This document shows, piece after piece, positions 1-8,896 of a stretch of DNA of 64,000 nucleotides. The stretch covers positions 1-64,000 of the forward strand of contig JAUSAX010000020.1 in NCBI GenBank assembly GCA_030652315.1, given 5' to 3'. Made by a program: the position numbers and the translations under genes. This DNA comes from Afipia sp. GTDB taxonomy: Bacteria; Pseudomonadota; Alphaproteobacteria; Rhizobiales; Xanthobacteraceae. The number at the start of each line of letters is the position of its first letter. The stretch's first letter is position 1. The notes below the pieces were generated by a model. The model saw only the letters and a program-made list of their open reading frames with translations, did not search any database and was not told the DNA's origin.

Positions 1-831
1 CGCAGCACAGAAAATATTGCCAAGCTGCTCGATTACACGATCAAGACCTACATGCCGGATGTCTGGCGCGACGACGTATCGGCACGGGCCATTGCGTTTC
101 TCGAAGAGGTCTGCCGCCGCGTCGCGCGCGTCGGCGCGCAGTGGATGGCAGCCGGATTTGTTCACGGCGTCCTCAACACCGACAACATCAATGTCACCGG
201 CGAGAGCTTCGACTACGGCCCGTGGCGATTTCTGCCCGTGCTCGACCCCGCCTTCACCGCCGCCTATTTCGACGAGACCGGGCTTTACGCTTACGGCCGT
301 CAGCCCGATGCGCTGTTCTGGAACGTCACACGGCTTGCGGAATGCCTGCTCGGCATCGCGGAGCAGCCGAGCCTCGAAAAGGCGCTCGGCGTCTTTGAAC
401 CCACTATTCGCCAGGAATTCACTAGCGCGATGGTGAAACGGCTCGGCGTTCAGTCACGGAGCCCCGAGCACGACAACGAACTGGTGCGCGCGCTGTGGAT
501 TTTCCTGTCGGAAAAGAAAGCGCCGTTCGAGCAGACCTTCTTCGACTGGTTCGGCGGCCTAGCGAGCACCGAACGCGCGGCGGGCAGCCCGTCGAAGGAG
601 CATTACGCAAATCCGGCGTTTAGTGCGGTCCGTGATGCCTTGCAAGGTTTCGCTCCGCGCGACGGCGTCGATCTCAATCACGCATTTTTCAGCAAGCCCG
701 CTGCATGCTCCATGCTGATCGAAGAAGTCGAAGCGGTCTGGAAACCGATCGCGGACAGCGACGACTGGTCCGTGTTCCACGCCAAACTCAAAGCCATCGA
801 CGAGATGCGCGAGGCATATGAGCTTACATAA
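1..831 (+). CDS. selO: Protein adenylyltransferase SelO (YdiU family), 5' part outside the window
   Basis: The frame is open from base 1, so the N-terminal half is missing; 276 residues are visible. The family is a pseudokinase-fold enzyme that transfers AMP from ATP to Ser, Thr or Tyr hydroxyls of target proteins. HGVLNTDN (163-186) carries the metal-binding Asp-Asn pair and DYGP follows as the DFG equivalent. The last ~90 residues diverge from the usual SelO end and show no terminal redox Cys pair, which is odd for the family. It converges with the nitronate monooxygenase gene across a repeat-rich gap. The family is clear; target proteins cannot be inferred. Confidence 0.85.
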   Translation, partial: RSTENIAKLLDYTIKTYMPDVWRDDVSARAIAFLEEVCRRVARVGAQWMAAGFVHGVLNTDNINVTGESFDYGPWRFLPVLDPAFTAAYFDETGLYAYGRQPDALFWNVTRLAECLLGIAEQPSLEKALGVFEPTIRQEFTSAMVKRLGVQSRSPEHDNELVRALWIFLSEKKAPFEQTFFDWFGGLASTERAAGSPSKEHYANPAFSAVRDALQGFAPRDGVDLNHAFFSKPAACSMLIEEVEAVWKPIADSDDWSVFHAKLKAIDEMREAYELT

Positions 832-833
832 TT

Positions 834-921
834 CGTCATTGCGAGCGAAGCGAAGCAATCCAGCGGGATGTTCGTCAAACGAAGACTGGATTGCTTCGTC
901 GCTTCGCTCCTCGCAAAGACG
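834..921. repeat. Palindromic intergenic repeat, family A
   Basis: An imperfect inverted repeat begins CGTCATTGCGAGCGAAGCGA and ends with its near complement. A close relative lies at 6214-6304 and a decayed one at 12172-12226. It sits between converging genes and has no coding potential, in the manner of dispersed REP-like elements in high-GC alphaproteobacteria. Confidence 0.7.
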
Positions 922-954
922 AGAATCCGGTTTACACGGCCATCAATCCCACCA

Positions 955-1065
955 TGTCATTCCGGACAGCCCGCACAGCGGGCTGATCCGGAATCCAGAT
1001 GAGTTCATCGTAAACCACCTCGAGATTCCGGGCTCGCTCGCAACCGCTCGCACCCCGGAATGACG
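955..1065. repeat. Palindromic intergenic repeat, family B (GTCATTCCGG type)
   Basis: The ends GTCATTCCGGA and CCCCGGAATGAC form an inverted repeat with an internal small hairpin (AGCCCGCACAGCGGGCT). A short relative is at 46280-46324. Together with the family A copy just upstream it fills the gap between selO and the nitronate monooxygenase gene. Confidence 0.6.
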
Positions 1066-1072
1066 TGTACCC

Positions 1073-2086
1073 TCAGGCCACCTTCTTGCGTGGCTCAGAC
1101 ACGGTGAACGTGCCGTCCAAGAACCCCGTCAGACGCTGACGGATGATGAACTCGGCATCGGCCATGATGCGGTCGATCAGTTCCTTGCAGGTTGGGATGT
1201 CGTTGATCAGACCGACCATCATGCCGCAGCTCCAGGCGCCCGCGTTCATGTCGCCTTCCAGCATTACCTTCGGATAGACACCGGCGACCTGATCCATGAT
1301 GTCCTCAATCTTGAGGTTCTTGCCCTTTTCCTTCTCGATCTCGATCAGCTTCTCGACATTCTTGTTGTTCAGCACGCGCTCGGTGTTGCGCAGTGCGCGC
1401 ATCACCAGACGGGTGTCGAGCTCGGTGGCCTTGAGCAGCGCCTGCTTCACGTTCTCATGCACCGGCGCTTCCTTGGTGGCGATGAAGCGCGTGCCCATGT
1501 TCATGCCCTGCGCGCCCATCGCGAGTGCGGCGACGAGGCTGCGTGCATCGGCCATGCCGCCCGACGCCACGAACGGAATTCTCAATTCCTCTTCCGCGCG
1601 CGGCAGCAGGATCATGTTCGGCATATCGTCTTCGCCGGGATGACCGCCGCACTCGAAACCATCGACGCTGACCGCGTCGCAGCCGATGGCTTCAGCCTTC
1701 AGCGAGTGGCGGACCGACGTACACTTGTGAATGACCTTGATGCCCGCCGCTTTTAGCGCCGGCATGTATTGCTCGGGGCTGCGGCCTGCGGTCTCGACAG
1801 CCTTGATGCCGGCTTCCCTGATGGCCGCGATATATTCGGGATACGGAGGCGCTGCGAAGGTCGGCAGGAAAGTCAGGTTTACGCCGAACGGCTTGTCGGT
1901 CATGTCCTGGCACTTCTTGATTTCCTTCGCCAGCAGCTCGGGCGTCTTCTGCGTCAGGCCCGTGATAATGCCGAGGCCGCCCGCGTTCGACACAGCAGAT
2001 GCCAACTCCGCGAAGCCTACAAAGTGCATGCCGCCCTGGATGATCGGGTGCTGGATGCCGAACAATTCCGTAATCGCCGTTTTCAT
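1073..2086 (-). CDS. Nitronate monooxygenase (2-nitropropane dioxygenase family)
   Basis: A 337-residue FMN-dependent TIM-barrel protein of the NMO/FabK-like family, which oxidises alkyl nitronates such as propionate 3-nitronate. Family features are the N-terminal IIQGGM, SVDGFECGGHPGE near residues 140-155, VASGGMADARS and the FMN-phosphate segment MGAQGMNMGTRF. The start has a strong Shine-Dalgarno site (AAGGAGAGGG). Length is typical for bacterial class I/II enzymes. It is transcribed away from hemE, with a 190-base gap holding both promoters. The physiological substrate is unknown, and some members have turned out to be enoyl reductases, so the exact reaction is uncertain. Confidence 0.85.
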   Translation of the reverse strand: MKTAITELFGIQHPIIQGGMHFVGFAELASAVSNAGGLGIITGLTQKTPELLAKEIKKCQDMTDKPFGVNLTFLPTFAAPPYPEYIAAIREAGIKAVETAGRSPEQYMPALKAAGIKVIHKCTSVRHSLKAEAIGCDAVSVDGFECGGHPGEDDMPNMILLPRAEEELRIPFVASGGMADARSLVAALAMGAQGMNMGTRFIATKEAPVHENVKQALLKATELDTRLVMRALRNTERVLNNKNVEKLIEIEKEKGKNLKIEDIMDQVAGVYPKVMLEGDMNAGAWSCGMMVGLINDIPTCKELIDRIMADAEFIIRQRLTGFLDGTFTVSEPRKKVA

Positions 2087-2276
2087 GTGTTCCCTCTCCT
2101 TGGTTCTAATGACATCGTTACCGCAGGTGCTCGCGGCACGACAATGGTTTGGCTCGACAGGGCTGCCATGCCGTCAGTTCCGAAAAAGAACGTATCAGCA
2201 TGATCCAAATCGTCAACCGGTGGCCAAAACCGGGGGCAGCGTGTATCAGGGCCGCAGATAAGCCTATCTTCAGCCA

Positions 2277-3335
2277 ATGGAATTTCGTTTGAGCCAGTCC
2301 CCCGCCGTCAAGCCGTTCATGGAAGTCCTCTCGGGCCGCAGGCAGAATGTGCCGCCGGTCTGGATGATGCGGCAGGCTGGCCGCTATCTTCCGGAGTACC
2401 GCGACCTGCGCGCGAAGGCGGGCGGCTTTCTCGACCTCTGTTTCAATCCCGAATGGGCCGCCGAGGTCACGCTGCAGCCGATCCGGCGCTTCGGATTCGA
2501 CGCCGCGATCATCTTCTCGGACATTCTGGTGATCCCGCATGCGCTCGGACGTTCGGTTCGCTTCGAGGTCGGCGAAGGCCCGCGACTCGATCCGCTCGAT
2601 ACACCGGAGAAGGTCGCGGCTCTGGCCACTGCTGCCGATTTCACCAAACTCGAACCCGTCTTCGAGGCACTGCGCCGTGTTCGCGCCGAACTCGATCCGA
2701 AGATCGCGCTGATCGGTTTCTGCGGCGCGCCGTGGACGGTTGCGACCTACATGGTCGCCGGACAAGGCACGCCTGATCAGGCACCGGCGCGCATGCTCGC
2801 ATATCGTTCGCCGGATGCGTTCGCGAAAATCATCGACGTGCTGGTGGAAAACTCCATTGAGTATCTGCTGGGACAGCTCGCAGCCGGTGCCGACGCGCTG
2901 CAGATCTTCGACACCTGGGCGGGTATCCTGCCGCCGCGCGAATTCCAGCGCTGGTCGGTGGAGCCGACCCGGCGGATCGTCGAGGGCGTGCGCGCGAAAG
3001 CACCGCACGCCAAGATCATCGGCTTTCCGCGCGGCGCGGGCGCGCAGCTGCCGCTCTACGTCGGCCGCACCGGCGTCGATGGCGTCAGCATCGACTGGGC
3101 GGCGGAGCCATCGCTGATCCGCGAGCGCGTGCAGAGCCACGTCGCTGTGCAAGGCAATCTCGATCCGTTGGCCTTGATCGCCGGAGGAGCGGCGCTGGAC
3201 CGCGCGGTCGATGACGCGCTGGCGAATTACGCAGGCGGCCGATACATCTTCAATCTCGGCCACGGCATCCAGCCGGAAACACCTATCGCGCATGTCGAGC
3301 AGATGCTGAAGCGTGTACGGGACTATAAGGGATAA
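2277..3335 (+). CDS. hemE: Uroporphyrinogen decarboxylase
   Basis: The enzyme decarboxylates the four acetate side chains of uroporphyrinogen III to give coproporphyrinogen III in cytosolic heme synthesis. It has 352 residues, the usual length. Substrate-site motifs are [16 protein letters not shown] near residue 25, the essential Asp in [10 protein letters not shown], the Tyr in ATYMVAGQG and the C-terminal FNLGHGI. No good ribosome site precedes the ATG, so the start is the weakest part of the call. hemC lies 0.9 kb downstream on the other strand with a potassium channel gene between them, so the heme genes are neighbours but not an operon. Confidence 0.96.
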   Translation: MEFRLSQSPAVKPFMEVLSGRRQNVPPVWMMRQAGRYLPEYRDLRAKAGGFLDLCFNPEWAAEVTLQPIRRFGFDAAIIFSDILVIPHALGRSVRFEVGEGPRLDPLDTPEKVAALATAADFTKLEPVFEALRRVRAELDPKIALIGFCGAPWTVATYMVAGQGTPDQAPARMLAYRSPDAFAKIIDVLVENSIEYLLGQLAAGADALQIFDTWAGILPPREFQRWSVEPTRRIVEGVRAKAPHAKIIGFPRGAGAQLPLYVGRTGVDGVSIDWAAEPSLIRERVQSHVAVQGNLDPLALIAGGAALDRAVDDALANYAGGRYIFNLGHGIQPETPIAHVEQMLKRVRDYKG

Positions 3336-3362
3336 CTCTCGGCAGAGCCGCGCCGAACCGCG

Positions 3363-4145
3363 CTACTCGTTCGGAATGTTCAGCAATTCGCCGCACGCCT
3401 TGCAGTGCACGGCATCGACGTCGTGTCGCAGCAGGCTACACGTCGGACACGCAAAGCGGACCTTGTGCGGACGCAGCATGGCGCGTACCAGACCGAGAAA
3501 CAGGGTCACCCCAAAAATCATAGTGACGACGGAAATCAGCCGGCCGGTCGTCCCAGGCAGCGTGATGTCGCCAAACCCGGTTGTGGTCAGCGCAGTGACC
3601 GCGAAGTAGAGCGCGTCGAGATAATTGGTGATGGCAGGGTTTGTGGCGTGCTGGGTCGCGTAGATGAGACCGGTCATCACGAACAGGAAGACCGCGATAT
3701 TAACCCCCGCGATGATGATCTCCTCATTGGCGCGAAAATACGGGAAATCGGCACGAAGCCGCGTCAGCAAACGATAGCTACGCATCAGCCGCAAAGTGCG
3801 CAGCACGCGCAGAAAGGCTATCTGCTCGCCCGCCAACGGCGCCAAAAATGAAACGATACTTGCGATATCCGCCCAGGTGACAGGGTGCAGGAATTCGCGC
3901 CACGGCTTCTCGACGATGAAAAGGCGGGCGAGAAAGTCGGCGAGGATGACGAGGCCAAAGCCAACATCGGCGACTTCAACGTAAGCGTTTCCGGGAATGA
4001 AAGAGGTGGTAACGATAAAAATGATGGAGATAGTATCGAAGATCAGCAAACCGTAGCGGAATCGATGCGCATCGGCGGATTCACCGTCGTAGAGACTGCG
4101 GAGCCGCGATCGCAGACGCTGCACCATCGAGGTGTTTGATTTCAT
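3363..4145 (-). CDS. Voltage-gated-type potassium channel with C-terminal zinc ribbon
   Basis: A 260-residue inner-membrane protein with six predicted helices. Residues 111-130 form an Arg-rich S4 (FLRVLRTLRLMRSYRLLTRL), and the selectivity filter TTTGFGD is at 187-193 between S5 and S6. The S1-S4 sensor plus pore layout is that of Kv-like channels that assemble as tetramers. After S6 the short cytoplasmic tail carries C233-x2-C236-x11-C248-x2-C251, a zinc-ribbon spacing and not a usual RCK or cyclic-nucleotide domain. The filter is GFG, not the commoner GYG; both are known in K+ channels. It converges with hemE, 27 bases away. A gating role for the ribbon is inference. Confidence 0.85.
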   Translation of the reverse strand: MKSNTSMVQRLRSRLRSLYDGESADAHRFRYGLLIFDTISIIFIVTTSFIPGNAYVEVADVGFGLVILADFLARLFIVEKPWREFLHPVTWADIASIVSFLAPLAGEQIAFLRVLRTLRLMRSYRLLTRLRADFPYFRANEEIIIAGVNIAVFLFVMTGLIYATQHATNPAITNYLDALYFAVTALTTTGFGDITLPGTTGRLISVVTMIFGVTLFLGLVRAMLRPHKVRFACPTCSLLRHDVDAVHCKACGELLNIPNE

Positions 4146-4208
4146 TCGGCAGACTGGTCCAGTTCCTGAATATCATGGTAGCACAGGACGGCCGCACCGC
4201 TGCGCTGG

Positions 4209-5192
4209 TTAAATCGGCCTTGATCGCTCGATGATCGCAGCTGCCCCCTTGGCCAGCAGATCGAACGCCACCGCGCGGCCAAGCTCCCGCGGCTTGTCGG
4301 CCGGGCCGGTGCGCGTCGCTTCAAGCAACTGATTGCCTTCGAGATCCAGCACCGACGCGGCCAGCGACATCTCGCGACCGTTGATGGTCGAGAATCCCGC
4401 GATCGGCGAATTGCAGTGACCGTTGAGCACCCAGAGCACCTCGCGCTCGGCGTCGGCGCACAGATGCGCGGCGGGATCGTCGATCAGCGCGAGATACTGA
4501 CGTGTGCGCCAGTCGTTCACCGCGCATTCCACCGCGACGATGCCCTGCCCCGCCGCCGGCAGCATTTCCTGCGCGGTGAATTCGTGGGCGATACGGCTTA
4601 CGAGCCCGACGCGCTCCAATCCCGAACGCGCCATGATCAGCGCATCAGCCGGGCCGACTTCGCCGCCTTCTGCGAGCCGCTGCATTTCACCGTTGTCGAG
4701 TTTCCGCACCCGCGTGTCGGCAGCGCCGCGAAAATGAATCACTTCGATCTCGGGAAACAGCCGCCGCGCATAGGCTGCGCGCCGCACCGCATTGGTCCCG
4801 ATCTTGAAACCGTTGCCCTTGGTGCGCTTGAGATCGTCGAACGTGACGCCCGCGCGCAGCACCAGCGCATCGGTCGGCGGATCGCGCGACAGCGTCGCAC
4901 CGATGACGAGGCCCGGCGTGTCCTCGTTGCCCGGCATGTCCTTCAGCGAATGCATCGCGGCGTGCAGCTTGCCTGCGACCACGGCTGCGCGGATTTCGGC
5001 GACAAATGCGCCACCTTTGCCGCCATGCGGCAGCAGCAAGCCGACCTGATCCTGATCGCCGCGCGTCTCGAACTTGACGATCTCGACGTTCAGATCCGGC
5101 GCGGCAGCTTCGAGCTGTCGTGCAATTTCCTCGGTCTGCGCAAGCGCCATCGTACTTTTGCGCGTTCCGATACGCATGGAAATTGCTGCCAC
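4209..5192 (-). CDS. hemC: Hydroxymethylbilane synthase (porphobilinogen deaminase)
   Basis: The enzyme joins four porphobilinogen units into hydroxymethylbilane, on a dipyrromethane cofactor bound to Cys. The N-terminus has RIGTRKSTMALAQ, catalytic Asp lies in HSLKDMP, and the cofactor Cys is in LNGHCNSPIAGF. The same frame stays open far upstream into the neighbouring gene. The GTG at 5192 has GGAG seven bases upstream and is preferred, giving 327 residues; the ATG at 5177 (322 residues) is the alternative. It is divergent from the CitE-like gene. Family and function are secure. Confidence 0.95.
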   Translation of the reverse strand: MAAISMRIGTRKSTMALAQTEEIARQLEAAAPDLNVEIVKFETRGDQDQVGLLLPHGGKGGAFVAEIRAAVVAGKLHAAMHSLKDMPGNEDTPGLVIGATLSRDPPTDALVLRAGVTFDDLKRTKGNGFKIGTNAVRRAAYARRLFPEIEVIHFRGAADTRVRKLDNGEMQRLAEGGEVGPADALIMARSGLERVGLVSRIAHEFTAQEMLPAAGQGIVAVECAVNDWRTRQYLALIDDPAAHLCADAEREVLWVLNGHCNSPIAGFSTINGREMSLAASVLDLEGNQLLEATRTGPADKPRELGRAVAFDLLAKGAAAIIERSRPI

Positions 5193-5370
5193 GTCTGCTC
5201 CGTCACCGGCTTGATTTCGTCTGAAAACCGCGTTCTGTCGGGCCGCAACATACGGCGAGCGGTCCCCTGAACGCAAACGTATTGAACGGCGCATCGCGGT
5301 TGCATCAGCCTGCGGTCCGCGCTTAAACAGCCTAAATCTCGCGTCCTGCGCAATCAAAAGAGTCCCCTGA

Positions 5371-6183
5371 ATGACATCTTCCTCGTCCATCGGCTTCCTC
5401 GCGCCCCTGTTCGTTCCCGCCACCCGGCCCGATCGGTATTTCAAGGCAGCCGCGTCCGGTGCGGACGGCGTCATCATCGATCTTGAGGATGCGGTGGCGA
5501 CGAACGAGAAGGATGCCGCCCGCGCCACGCTGGTTGCTGCTTCCCTGCCCCCCAATTCCATCGTCCGCGTCAACGCGTTCGGAACGCGCTGGCATGAGGC
5601 TGACATTGTGGCGATGAAGGGCCTCGGCATCGCCGGAATCATGCTGCCGAAGGCAGAGACCGCGGGACATCTCGAGAGCGTGCGCGCCGTGCTCGGCGAT
5701 CTGCCGGTCATTTCGCTGATCGAATCGGCGCAAGGCGTCGCAGGCGTCCGCGAGGTTGCCCGTCATTCCGACCGGCTCGCGTTCGGCTATATCGACTTCA
5801 GCGCCGATGTCGGCTGCAGCATGGACCGCGACGCGTTGCTGATGGTGCGCGCCGAGATCGTGCTGGCCTCGAGGCTTGCGCAGTTGCCATCACCGCTCGA
5901 AGGCGTGACGCCGTCGTTCGATGATCCGGCACTGGTCGAGGATGACGCGCGTTATGCCGCATTGATGGGTTTCGGCGGCAAGCTCTGTATTCACCCCAAG
6001 CAGATCGCGCCGACACTCAAGGGATTCCGGCCATCGCACAAAGATATCGAATGGGCGACGAAGATCGCAAATTCGGGCGATGGCGCGGTGTCGGTGGACG
6101 GCATGATGGTCGATGCGCCGGTTCGGCTTCGGGCGCAGCGCATTCTCGCCGCCGCAAAGGCCAGCGATGCGGCTGGGGGGTAG
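5371..6183 (+). CDS. CitE-like HpcH/HpaI-family CoA-ester lyase
   Basis: A 270-residue TIM-barrel protein of the citrate lyase beta-subunit-like group, which cleaves or forms CoA thioesters such as malyl-CoA or citramalyl-CoA using a divalent metal. Visible family motifs are IIDLEDAV near residue 38, the metal-binding Glu in LIESAQGV, GYIDFSADVG and the late CIHPKQI. No CitD or CitF partner is nearby, so this is a stand-alone CitE homologue and not part of citrate lyase. The start follows a modest site (GAGTCCCCTGA). It is divergent from hemC. The substrate cannot be set from sequence. Confidence 0.8.
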   Translation: MTSSSSIGFLAPLFVPATRPDRYFKAAASGADGVIIDLEDAVATNEKDAARATLVAASLPPNSIVRVNAFGTRWHEADIVAMKGLGIAGIMLPKAETAGHLESVRAVLGDLPVISLIESAQGVAGVREVARHSDRLAFGYIDFSADVGCSMDRDALLMVRAEIVLASRLAQLPSPLEGVTPSFDDPALVEDDARYAALMGFGGKLCIHPKQIAPTLKGFRPSHKDIEWATKIANSGDGAVSVDGMMVDAPVRLRAQRILAAAKASDAAGG

Positions 6184-6213
6184 CCGATAACGTGGAGACC
6201 TCAGCTTACACAC

Positions 6214-6304
6214 CGTCATTGCGAGCGAAGCGAAGCAATCCAGTCTTCTGATAGAAGAAGGCAAGGGCTGGATTGCCTCGTCGCAAGCGCTCCTCGCAAT
6301 GACG
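6214..6304. repeat. Palindromic intergenic repeat, family A
   Basis: This copy shares the CGTCATTGCGAGCGAAGCGA end with the element at 834-921 and closes with CTCGCAATGACG. It lies between converging genes (CitE-like and VOC). Confidence 0.7.
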
Positions 6305-6330
6305 AATAGAAACCTTCCAGCAAACTCTCG

Positions 6331-6669
6331 CTAATCGCGCGCGATCCAGACTGCGATTTCGTTTCCGCCGGGCTCGCGGAAATGAAACCGCCGCCCGCCG
6401 GGAAAATCGAACTGCGGCTTCGTGATTGTGCCGCCGGCGGCGATCACGCGCCGTTCGGCGTCATCGATGTCCGTGGTCCGCACCACCGCGAGCGGTGCTG
6501 CGACCCGTTCCGGCGCCTGATCGATACCGCCATCAATTCCCGCATCTGTGAGCGCGTCGTAGGTCGGACCGTAGCTGACAATGCCCCAGCCGAAAGCCGC
6601 CTGAAAAAACGCGCTGGTTCGCGCGCGGTCGGTGCTGGGAAATTCGATATAGTCGATCTTGTCGGTCAT
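6331..6669 (-). CDS. VOC (glyoxalase/bleomycin resistance) family protein
   Basis: A 112-residue single-domain member of the vicinal oxygen chelate superfamily, which usually works as a metal-dependent homodimer. It starts with the beta-strand IDYIEFPSTDRARTSAFFQ and ends with FHFREPGGNEIAVW, the usual closing strand with a Glu ligand. The stop of the tetR-type gene lies 9 bases upstream, so the two are probably co-transcribed. Members range from glyoxalase to antibiotic-binding proteins. Linkage to a TetR gene and an RND pump suggests, but does not show, a detoxification role. Confidence 0.75.
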   Translation of the reverse strand: MTDKIDYIEFPSTDRARTSAFFQAAFGWGIVSYGPTYDALTDAGIDGGIDQAPERVAAPLAVVRTTDIDDAERRVIAAGGTITKPQFDFPGGRRFHFREPGGNEIAVWIARD

Positions 6670-6678
6670 GATTGCCTT

Positions 6679-7278
6679 CTATTGTGCCGCGACCGGCGGC
6701 CAGGTCATCAGAACCACCTCGACGATCTTCTTGAGTTCGTCGCGCTTGGCCCCTCCGACCGCCTGGACCGCTATTCCCTGCGCGATGGTGGAAGCATAAC
6801 GCGCCAGCACCTCCGCATCCGCGTGCGCGGGAAGATCGCCATCGGATCGCGCCTGCTCAAAGCGCTCGCGCAGATCGCTTTCAAATTTCGCGCGCCGCGC
6901 GACCAGTTCCTGCTTGATCGACTCCGCCGCATCTCCGCAGGTCAGCGCCCCGTTGATGGACAGACATCCTGCCGGACAGTCCGGATCGGTCACGGCGTCC
7001 ACTTCGCCATAGAGAAGATGCTCGATCACCGCGCGCGCTGTCGGTTGCTGCAGCGCCAGCTTGGTGTAACCGGCGGGGCCGTCGGCATATGAGTCGAACG
7101 CCTTGCGGAATAATTCTTCCTTGTTGCCGAACGCGGCGTAGAGCGACGGCTTGGTGATGCCCATCGCTTCCGTCAGGTCGGCCATCGACGCGCCCTCGTA
7201 TCCCTTCTCCCAGAAAACGTGCAGCGCGTTTTCCAAAGCCTGATCGAGATCGAATTCACGGGGTCGTCCCATGGCCAC
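6679..7278 (-). CDS. TetR/AcrR-family repressor, likely regulator of the adjacent RND pump
   Basis: A 199-residue protein with an N-terminal helix-turn-helix: GRPREFDLDQALENALHVFW followed by SMADLTEAMGITKPSLYAAFGNKEELF. The C-terminal ligand domain has a Cys-rich stretch (DPDCPAGCLSINGALTCGD). It is read away from the membrane fusion protein gene across a 227-base gap, the standard layout for TetR control of efflux operons. Autoregulation and pump repression are inferred from that position. An ATG two codons inside could also be the start. Confidence 0.85.
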   Translation of the reverse strand: MAMGRPREFDLDQALENALHVFWEKGYEGASMADLTEAMGITKPSLYAAFGNKEELFRKAFDSYADGPAGYTKLALQQPTARAVIEHLLYGEVDAVTDPDCPAGCLSINGALTCGDAAESIKQELVARRAKFESDLRERFEQARSDGDLPAHADAEVLARYASTIAQGIAVQAVGGAKRDELKKIVEVVLMTWPPVAAQ

Positions 7279-7322
7279 GATAAGAACCTTTCTGAATTTG
7301 TACCTTTCGTTAGATATGTCCC

Positions 7323-7351
7323 TTGACGGCGAAAGTCCAAGTCCTATTTAT
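7323..7351 (+). promoter_or_regulatory. Candidate sigma-70-type promoter of the RND operon
   Basis: TTGACG (7323-7328) is followed after 17 bases by ATTTAT (7346-7351), in an AT-rich patch between the divergent tetR-type and membrane fusion protein genes. CTTTCG and CGAAAG arms flank part of it and could belong to the repressor site. Only spacing and base composition support it. Confidence 0.4.
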
Positions 7352-7505
7352 ACCGAACGTTACAGTTGCGGTGCAGCAATAATGCATCGGGACGCGGGGC
7401 AAATCGGAACTTTTATTCTCTCGCCGATCACGATCTCCCCAGCAACGTATTGAAATTACTGCATTTCGCGTTTCGGCGCGGATGCAAGGAAATGGGGACC
7501 TTGCG

Positions 7506-8687
7506 ATGAAAAGCCTTTCAAAAAGAACAAGCCTGATTGGCGCCGGGATCGGTCTGGCTATCCTGGCGACCGCGGGAACCCTGGTCTTTACGACCTCGAA
7601 CAACCGCGCCAAGGCTGATTCCGCCGCCGCGGCTACGCCGCCCGCAACCCCCGTCTCTGTCGCCAGTGTCGCCGAGCGGGAAACCGCGATCTGGGACGAA
7701 TTCTCGGGCCGGCTTGAAGCCATCGAGCAGGTGGAAGTCCGCTCGCGTGTCGCCGGCGCGATCCAGGAGATCCGTTTCCGCGAAGGCGCGCTGGTTCAGA
7801 AGGACGATGTTCTCGTCGTGATTGATCCCGCGCTCTATGCCGCGGAGGTCGCCCGCGCAGACGCTCAGGTCGCCGCCGCACAAGCGCGGCTGGTATTCAC
7901 CAAGAGCGATTATGAACGCGGCCAGCAACTGAGCGGATCGCAGACCATCTCGCAGCGCGATCAGGACAACCGCATCAATGGCTATCGCGAAGCGGAAGCG
8001 AACCTCAAGGCGGCGCAGGCCACCCTCAAGACCGCGCAGCTCAACCTCGGTTATACCGAAGTCCGCGCGCCTGTGACGGGCCGGGTCGGCAAACGCGAGA
8101 TCACCGTCGGCAACCTGATCGCCGCCGGTCCCGGTTCGCCGCTGCTGACCAACATCGTCTCGACTACGCCGATCTATGCCAGCTTCAATGCCGACGAACA
8201 GGTCGTGCTGCGTGCACTGGACTCGCTCGGCGACGACGCCACGGCATCGAAGACCGGTCGCATTCCAGTCAAGATGGGCACCGCGACCAGCAATGGCCTG
8301 CCGTTCGAAGGCCACATGCAGTTGATCGACAATCAGGTCGATGCGCGCAGCGGCACAGTGCGGGTCCGCGCCATCTTCGAGAACAAGGATGGCCGTCTGA
8401 TCCCCGGACAGTTCGTCCGCCTGCAGATGGGCCAGCCCAAAACCGAACGCGCGATGATGATCAACGAACGCGCCGTCGGCACCGACCAGAACAAAAAGTA
8501 CGTGATGGTCGTAAACAAGGAAAGCAAGGCCGAGTATCGCGAAATCTCGCTTGGCGTCGCGGTTGACGGCCTGCGCGTGGTCACGGCTGGCCTGAAGCCG
8601 GGCGAGCAGATTGTGGTCAAGGGCTTGCAGCGCATTCGTCCCGGCGCACCTGTAGCGCCTGAAGTCGTAGCGATGGACGCCAACTGA
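7506..8687 (+). CDS. RND efflux membrane fusion protein (AcrA/MexE type)
   Basis: The periplasmic adaptor links an RND pump to an outer-membrane channel. The protein has an N-terminal signal anchor (SLIGAGIGLAILATAGTLVF), paired lipoyl half-motifs (EVRSRVAGAIQEIRFREGALV and LNLGYTEVRAPVTGRVG), a central coiled-coil hairpin and the beta-barrel/MPD end. The ATG at 7506 has GGGGA upstream; an ATG at 7482 in the same frame is less well placed. The mature part lacks an obvious lipobox Cys. The permease follows after 209 bases, most of it a palindromic repeat. No outer-membrane factor gene is adjacent, so a shared TolC/OprN-like partner is expected elsewhere. Confidence 0.92.
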   Translation: MKSLSKRTSLIGAGIGLAILATAGTLVFTTSNNRAKADSAAAATPPATPVSVASVAERETAIWDEFSGRLEAIEQVEVRSRVAGAIQEIRFREGALVQKDDVLVVIDPALYAAEVARADAQVAAAQARLVFTKSDYERGQQLSGSQTISQRDQDNRINGYREAEANLKAAQATLKTAQLNLGYTEVRAPVTGRVGKREITVGNLIAAGPGSPLLTNIVSTTPIYASFNADEQVVLRALDSLGDDATASKTGRIPVKMGTATSNGLPFEGHMQLIDNQVDARSGTVRVRAIFENKDGRLIPGQFVRLQMGQPKTERAMMINERAVGTDQNKKYVMVVNKESKAEYREISLGVAVDGLRVVTAGLKPGEQIVVKGLQRIRPGAPVAPEVVAMDAN

Positions 8688-8712
8688 ACGAAAACATCAA
8701 CCACGATGCGCG

Positions 8713-8816
8713 CCGTCACCCTGAGGTGCCGTAGCGAAGCGGAGGCCTCGAAGGGCGCGGCGCTGAACAATCGTCATCCTTCGAGGCTCGCAAGGACGAG
8801 CACCTCAGGATGACGG
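8713..8816. repeat. Palindromic repeat, family C, inside the RND operon
   Basis: GTCACCCTGAGGTGCCGTAG at one end pairs with GAGCACCTCAGGATGACGG at the other. A close relative is at 42696-42798. It separates the membrane fusion protein gene from its permease and could form a long hairpin in the operon mRNA. Confidence 0.65.
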
Positions 8817-8896
8817 ACCGGCATGTTCGCCGCGTCACTTACAAGAAGTCGCGCCGGACAAAAGCGCAGCAACAAGACCATTAATGAGATGACGTC

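Noticed and set aside
834-921. Dispersed palindromes read as a CRISPR array or insertion sequence
   Set aside because: Copies are single and scattered, without spacer arrays, cas genes or transposase.
2118-3293. Open frame of about 390 codons antisense to hemE
   Set aside because: It is an antisense shadow; hemE has all family motifs.
5193-5711. Upstream extension of the hemC frame
   Set aside because: It is antisense to the CitE-like gene; GTG at 5192 with a GGAG site gives the family length.
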